Below are positions 6,377 through 8,180 of a stretch of 8,180 nucleotides of DNA, one piece after another. This DNA comes from Deltaproteobacteria bacterium RBG_13_49_15. Its GTDB lineage: Bacteria > Desulfobacterota > Desulfobacteria > Desulfobacterales > UBA2156. Position 1 is the first letter of the stretch. Every line of letters begins with the position of its first letter. Under the pieces are notes generated by a model, which was not told the DNA's origin, did not search any database, and was given only the letters and a program-made list of their open reading frames with translations. Location: positions 1,873 to 10,052 of the forward strand of contig MGQD01000012.1 of NCBI GenBank assembly GCA_001797695.1, written 5' to 3'. The translations under genes and the position numbers were made by a program.

Positions 6377-6574
6377 ATGTCGTTTTTAATAGTCAATACA
6401 CCTTTAATTGTCAACGCAGGTTTTGAAAGTGACCAAATCGGAAAGGAGTCCATTACCATTATGGATATGGACCAGATGAAGACGTTCAGCATCGACCCAA
6501 AGAAAAAAATCGAACGAAAAGGCCTTGCGGGCGATCTATTCAAGATTCCGGCTGGGTTCAAAAAGACAGAATAA
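6377..6574 (+). CDS. Doubtful small ORF, possibly an exported DUF4412-like protein or remnant (65 aa)
   Basis: The ORF starts at ATG 6377 with AGGA 6 bases upstream. Its first 15 residues (MSFLIVNTPLIVNAG) are hydrophobic, and the remainder is polar and codes plausibly (TIMDMDQMKTFSIDPKKK, then LFKIPAGFKKTE). The phrase pattern of a residue-rich 'DPKKK' strand followed by F-x-I-P-A-G-F-K-K resembles the C-terminal end of periplasmic DUF4412-type proteins. Those are usually much longer, so this could be a decayed or shortened copy. A 95-residue ORF on the opposite strand overlaps it and is less convincing. It ends 55 bases before the outer-membrane protein gene and could be co-transcribed with it. 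The DUF4412 suggestion is from memory of the family and is weak. Confidence 0.35.
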   Translation: MSFLIVNTPLIVNAGFESDQIGKESITIMDMDQMKTFSIDPKKKIERKGLAGDLFKIPAGFKKTE

Positions 6575-6629
6575 TCTCTTGTCCTCTCTTTTCAATCCTG
6601 AACGCCATACCCCTTAAGGAGGTGCTTGC

Positions 6630-7382
6630 ATGAAAAAATTGATTGCCGCTTTGGTGATCTGGACATCGTTGACGCTGCCCGCCCATGCGCTGATGGAAAT
6701 CGAAGGCTTCTTCTGGATAATGAAACCAGGAGGCGAAGCATCCGTTGGACTGGATGGGTTGGAAGGGACAAAGGCGGATCTGAAAGACGACTTTGGTTAT
6801 GACGATACAGAAAATGTCCCCGGCATCAGGGCGTTTCTTGGAAAAACCCATCAGGTGGGTTTTTCAGCATTTAAATTGGATGCCTCAGCGGAAAATACCA
6901 TCAACCGGACGATCCGGTTTCAGGATAAAGAATTTCAGATCAACGAGCGTGTTTCGACGGCATTCGATCTAACGGCGATTCAGGCATTTTATCGCTTTAA
7001 TATCGGACCGGACCTGTTCCACGGAGGCCTTCTGCTCGGTGGAGAATATATCAATATCGGAGCCGAAGCCTCCTCTCCGCGCCTCGGCCGAGCTACAGCC
7101 GATGTCGATACAGGAATGTTTCTCGTGGGCGCCTTTGCTGAAACCAATCCGCTCCCGTTTTTAAGAGCGCGCGGCTCCATTATGGGAGGGACCTTTGATA
7201 TCGGGGATATCGAAGCCTCCTATCTGGATTTGGAATTGGCCGTGCTTGCAAAGATTCCGCCCGGTTTTCATCTGGGAGCGGGATATCGCCATATCATCGT
7301 GGATGCCAGGGATACGAATCTTCCCCTGGAAATCGATCTCTCGTTCAGCGGGCCGACTCTATTTGTCGGATTTGAATGGTAG
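6630..7382 (+). CDS. Exported outer-membrane beta-barrel-like protein (250 aa)
   Basis: The first 20 residues form a Sec signal peptide (MKKLIAALVIWTSLTLPAHA, cleavage probably after A-H-A). The mature part alternates polar and hydrophobic residues in short strands separated by Gly/Asp-rich turns (for example HQVGFSAFKLD, FHGGLLLGGEYINIGAE, FHLGAGYRHIIVDA). It ends in an aromatic residue after an alternating strand (TLFVGFEW), the usual signal for BAM-dependent insertion. The mature size of about 230 residues fits an 8- to 10-stranded small barrel. The ribosome binding site AAGGAGG is 7 bases before the ATG. No specific family is recognised and no transport or enzyme role can be named. It is convergent with the inositol-phosphate synthase gene, and divergent from the Usp operon. 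Confidence 0.82.
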   Translation: MKKLIAALVIWTSLTLPAHALMEIEGFFWIMKPGGEASVGLDGLEGTKADLKDDFGYDDTENVPGIRAFLGKTHQVGFSAFKLDASAENTINRTIRFQDKEFQINERVSTAFDLTAIQAFYRFNIGPDLFHGGLLLGGEYINIGAEASSPRLGRATADVDTGMFLVGAFAETNPLPFLRARGSIMGGTFDIGDIEASYLDLELAVLAKIPPGFHLGAGYRHIIVDARDTNLPLEIDLSFSGPTLFVGFEW

Positions 7383-7395
7383 GATTGCAATGAAT

Positions 7396-7435
7396 GGCGA
7401 TCCGGCTATCGTCTATGCGCTTTTTTGTTTTTTTT
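7396..7435 (+). terminator. Weak intrinsic-terminator-like hairpin plus T-tract after the barrel gene
   Basis: GGCGAT (7396-7401) can pair with ATCGTC (7408-7413) through six pairs, one of them G-U, around a 6-base loop. A tract of T6-G-T8 follows at 7421-7435, 7 bases beyond the stem. The stem is weak and the gap is longer than ideal. The T-tract lies inside the 3' end of the convergent synthase gene, where it encodes the lysine-rich tail. Confidence 0.4.
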
Positions 7436-8180
7436 GCCGCTGAATGTAATTAGTGACTTCGTGCACTTTTTCAGGATACTTGGAGATAAAATTTTCCGTC
7501 ATCTGATATGCCCGATCATCGGAAAACTGCCTTGGCGGGTGTTTGCAAAAATACGCGGATGGTCCTTCGAGAACACCCCCCTTTCCCCGATCAAGGGAAA
7601 GCTTGATGCATCGAATGGCATCGATGGCAACGCCGGCGGAATTGGGTGAGTCTTCTACCGAAAGGCGCAATTCAAGATTCATGGGAATATCGCCGAAAAG
7701 CCTTCCCTCCATCCGGATAAAACAGACTTTATTGTCTTTTTGCCAGGGAACATAGTCGCTTGGGCCGATATGAATGTTATCGCCTGAAAGGCGCTGGGAG
7801 GCAACGGCCTGAACCGCTTCGGTTTTGGATTCTTTTTTTAATTGCAGCCGGTGCCTGTTGAGCATATTTAAAAAATCCGTGTTCCCGCCGGTATTCAACT
7901 GATAGGTGCGTTCCAGCTTCACCCCTCTTTTTTTAAACAGATCCGTCAGCACTCGGTGAGTGATCGTAGCGCCCAGTTGGGATTTGATATCGTCGCCAAT
8001 GATGGGGATGTTCTTATCCTCAAACCGTTTTGCCCATTTGGCATCGCTGGCGATAAAGACCGGAATGTTGTTGATGAAAGCCACATTGGCTTCCAGAGCA
8101 CATTCGGCATAAAACCGGGATGCCTTCTCAGATCCGACGGGAGTATAGTTGAGCAATATTTCCGCTTTGCTTTTTTTCAG
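7413..8180 (-). CDS. ino1: myo-Inositol-1-phosphate synthase, N-terminus outside the window
   Basis: The enzyme converts glucose 6-phosphate to 1L-myo-inositol 1-phosphate (EC 5.5.1.4) with NAD+ as a recycled cofactor. Codons are open from 8180, so the 255 visible residues are the C-terminal part of a protein usually about 360-390 long. The missing ~110 residues hold the NAD-binding glycine loop. Numbering from the first visible codon, recognisable family blocks are NYTPVGSEKA (11-20), GDDIKSQLGAT (62-72), NTGGNTDFLNML (96-107), LKKESK (114-119, aligning with the catalytic-lysine block SKxISK), and DSPNSAGVAIDAIR (177-190), then SAYFCKHPP. This is the shorter bacterial/archaeal type, similar to the mycobacterial enzyme. 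The product feeds inositol phospholipids, inositol-containing thiols or di-inositol-phosphate osmolytes; the window does not show which. A Lys-rich tail (QRQKKQKSA) ends the protein. Confidence 0.93.
   Translation of the reverse strand: MKKSKAEILLNYTPVGSEKASRFYAECALEANVAFINNIPVFIASDAKWAKRFEDKNIPIIGDDIKSQLGATITHRVLTDLFKKRGVKLERTYQLNTGGNTDFLNMLNRHRLQLKKESKTEAVQAVASQRLSGDNIHIGPSDYVPWQKDNKVCFIRMEGRLFGDIPMNLELRLSVEDSPNSAGVAIDAIRCIKLSLDRGKGGVLEGPSAYFCKHPPRQFSDDRAYQMTENFISKYPEKVHEVTNYIQRQKKQKSA

Larger units (their letters stand above)
6210..6629. other. Divergent intergenic region with at most one small ORF
   Basis: These 420 bases separate the leftward Usp operon from the rightward outer-membrane protein gene. 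They contain the candidate Usp promoter, a second TATAAT on the plus strand at 6351-6356 without a matching -35 box, and the doubtful small ORF at 6377-6574. No tRNA, CRISPR, strong terminator or clear promoter for the gene at 6630 is seen. Confidence 0.6.

Noticed and set aside
6274..6561. Minus-strand ORF of 95 residues in the divergent region
   Set aside because: It has no recognised motif, overlaps the better plus-strand small ORF, and its end coincides with the candidate Usp promoter -10 box. I could not see a good ribosome binding site.
1..8180. CRISPR array, tRNA/rRNA, insertion sequence or prophage signals
   Set aside because: Reading both strands showed no regularly spaced repeats, no cloverleaf, no transposase or integrase motifs and no terminal inverted repeats. 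The region looks like normal chromosomal operons.

Overview
The window looks like ordinary chromosomal DNA of moderate GC content from a Gram-negative bacterium. My best guess is an anaerobic Desulfobacterota (deltaproteobacterial) lineage. The reasons are the large multi-PAS/GAF sensor with long-insert PAS domains, the two double-domain universal stress proteins (Usp), a NhaD/CitMHS-like ion transporter with a signal peptide, a mycobacterial/archaeal-type inositol-phosphate synthase and an outer-membrane barrel protein. This taxonomic call is inference from recognised families and no search was run.

Layout: genes fill nearly all of 1-6209 on the minus strand. Reading in the direction of transcription, the first unit starts from a -10-like box near 6275. 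It encodes a two-domain Usp (6209-5283), an unrecognised 78-residue protein with a GTG start and a very strong ribosome binding site (5243-5007), and a small HTH/zinc-ribbon regulator (5000-4722). A second unit starts from a near-consensus sigma70 promoter (4646-4618) that is overlapped by an inverted repeat. It encodes a 12-TM-class sodium/proton antiporter-like protein (4581 or 4548 to 2998), a second two-domain Usp (2966-2079), and a large sensor (2057 to beyond base 1). The sensor begins with a Rossmann-like nucleotide-binding domain followed by PAS-PAS-GAF-PAS, and the left window edge cuts it. A 9-bp-arm palindrome sits exactly at the antiporter/Usp junction.

To the right, 6210-6629 is a mostly non-coding divergent region with one doubtful small ORF (6377-6574). 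It is followed on the plus strand by an exported, probable outer-membrane beta-barrel protein (6630-7382). This converges on a minus-strand myo-inositol-1-phosphate synthase gene (8180-7413) whose N-terminus lies outside the window. A weak terminator-like hairpin plus T-tract lies between them.

How the genes may work together (inference): antiporter, Usp and sensor share a transcript, with a Usp-regulator operon directly upstream, which suggests a stress module that links ion homeostasis to nucleotide sensing (ATP by Usp, possibly NAD(H) by the sensor's first domain). The zinc-ribbon HTH protein is a natural candidate to bind the operator-like repeat at the antiporter promoter. Inositol-phosphate synthase could contribute osmolyte or lipid headgroup synthesis, but it is transcribed separately and no functional link is demonstrated.
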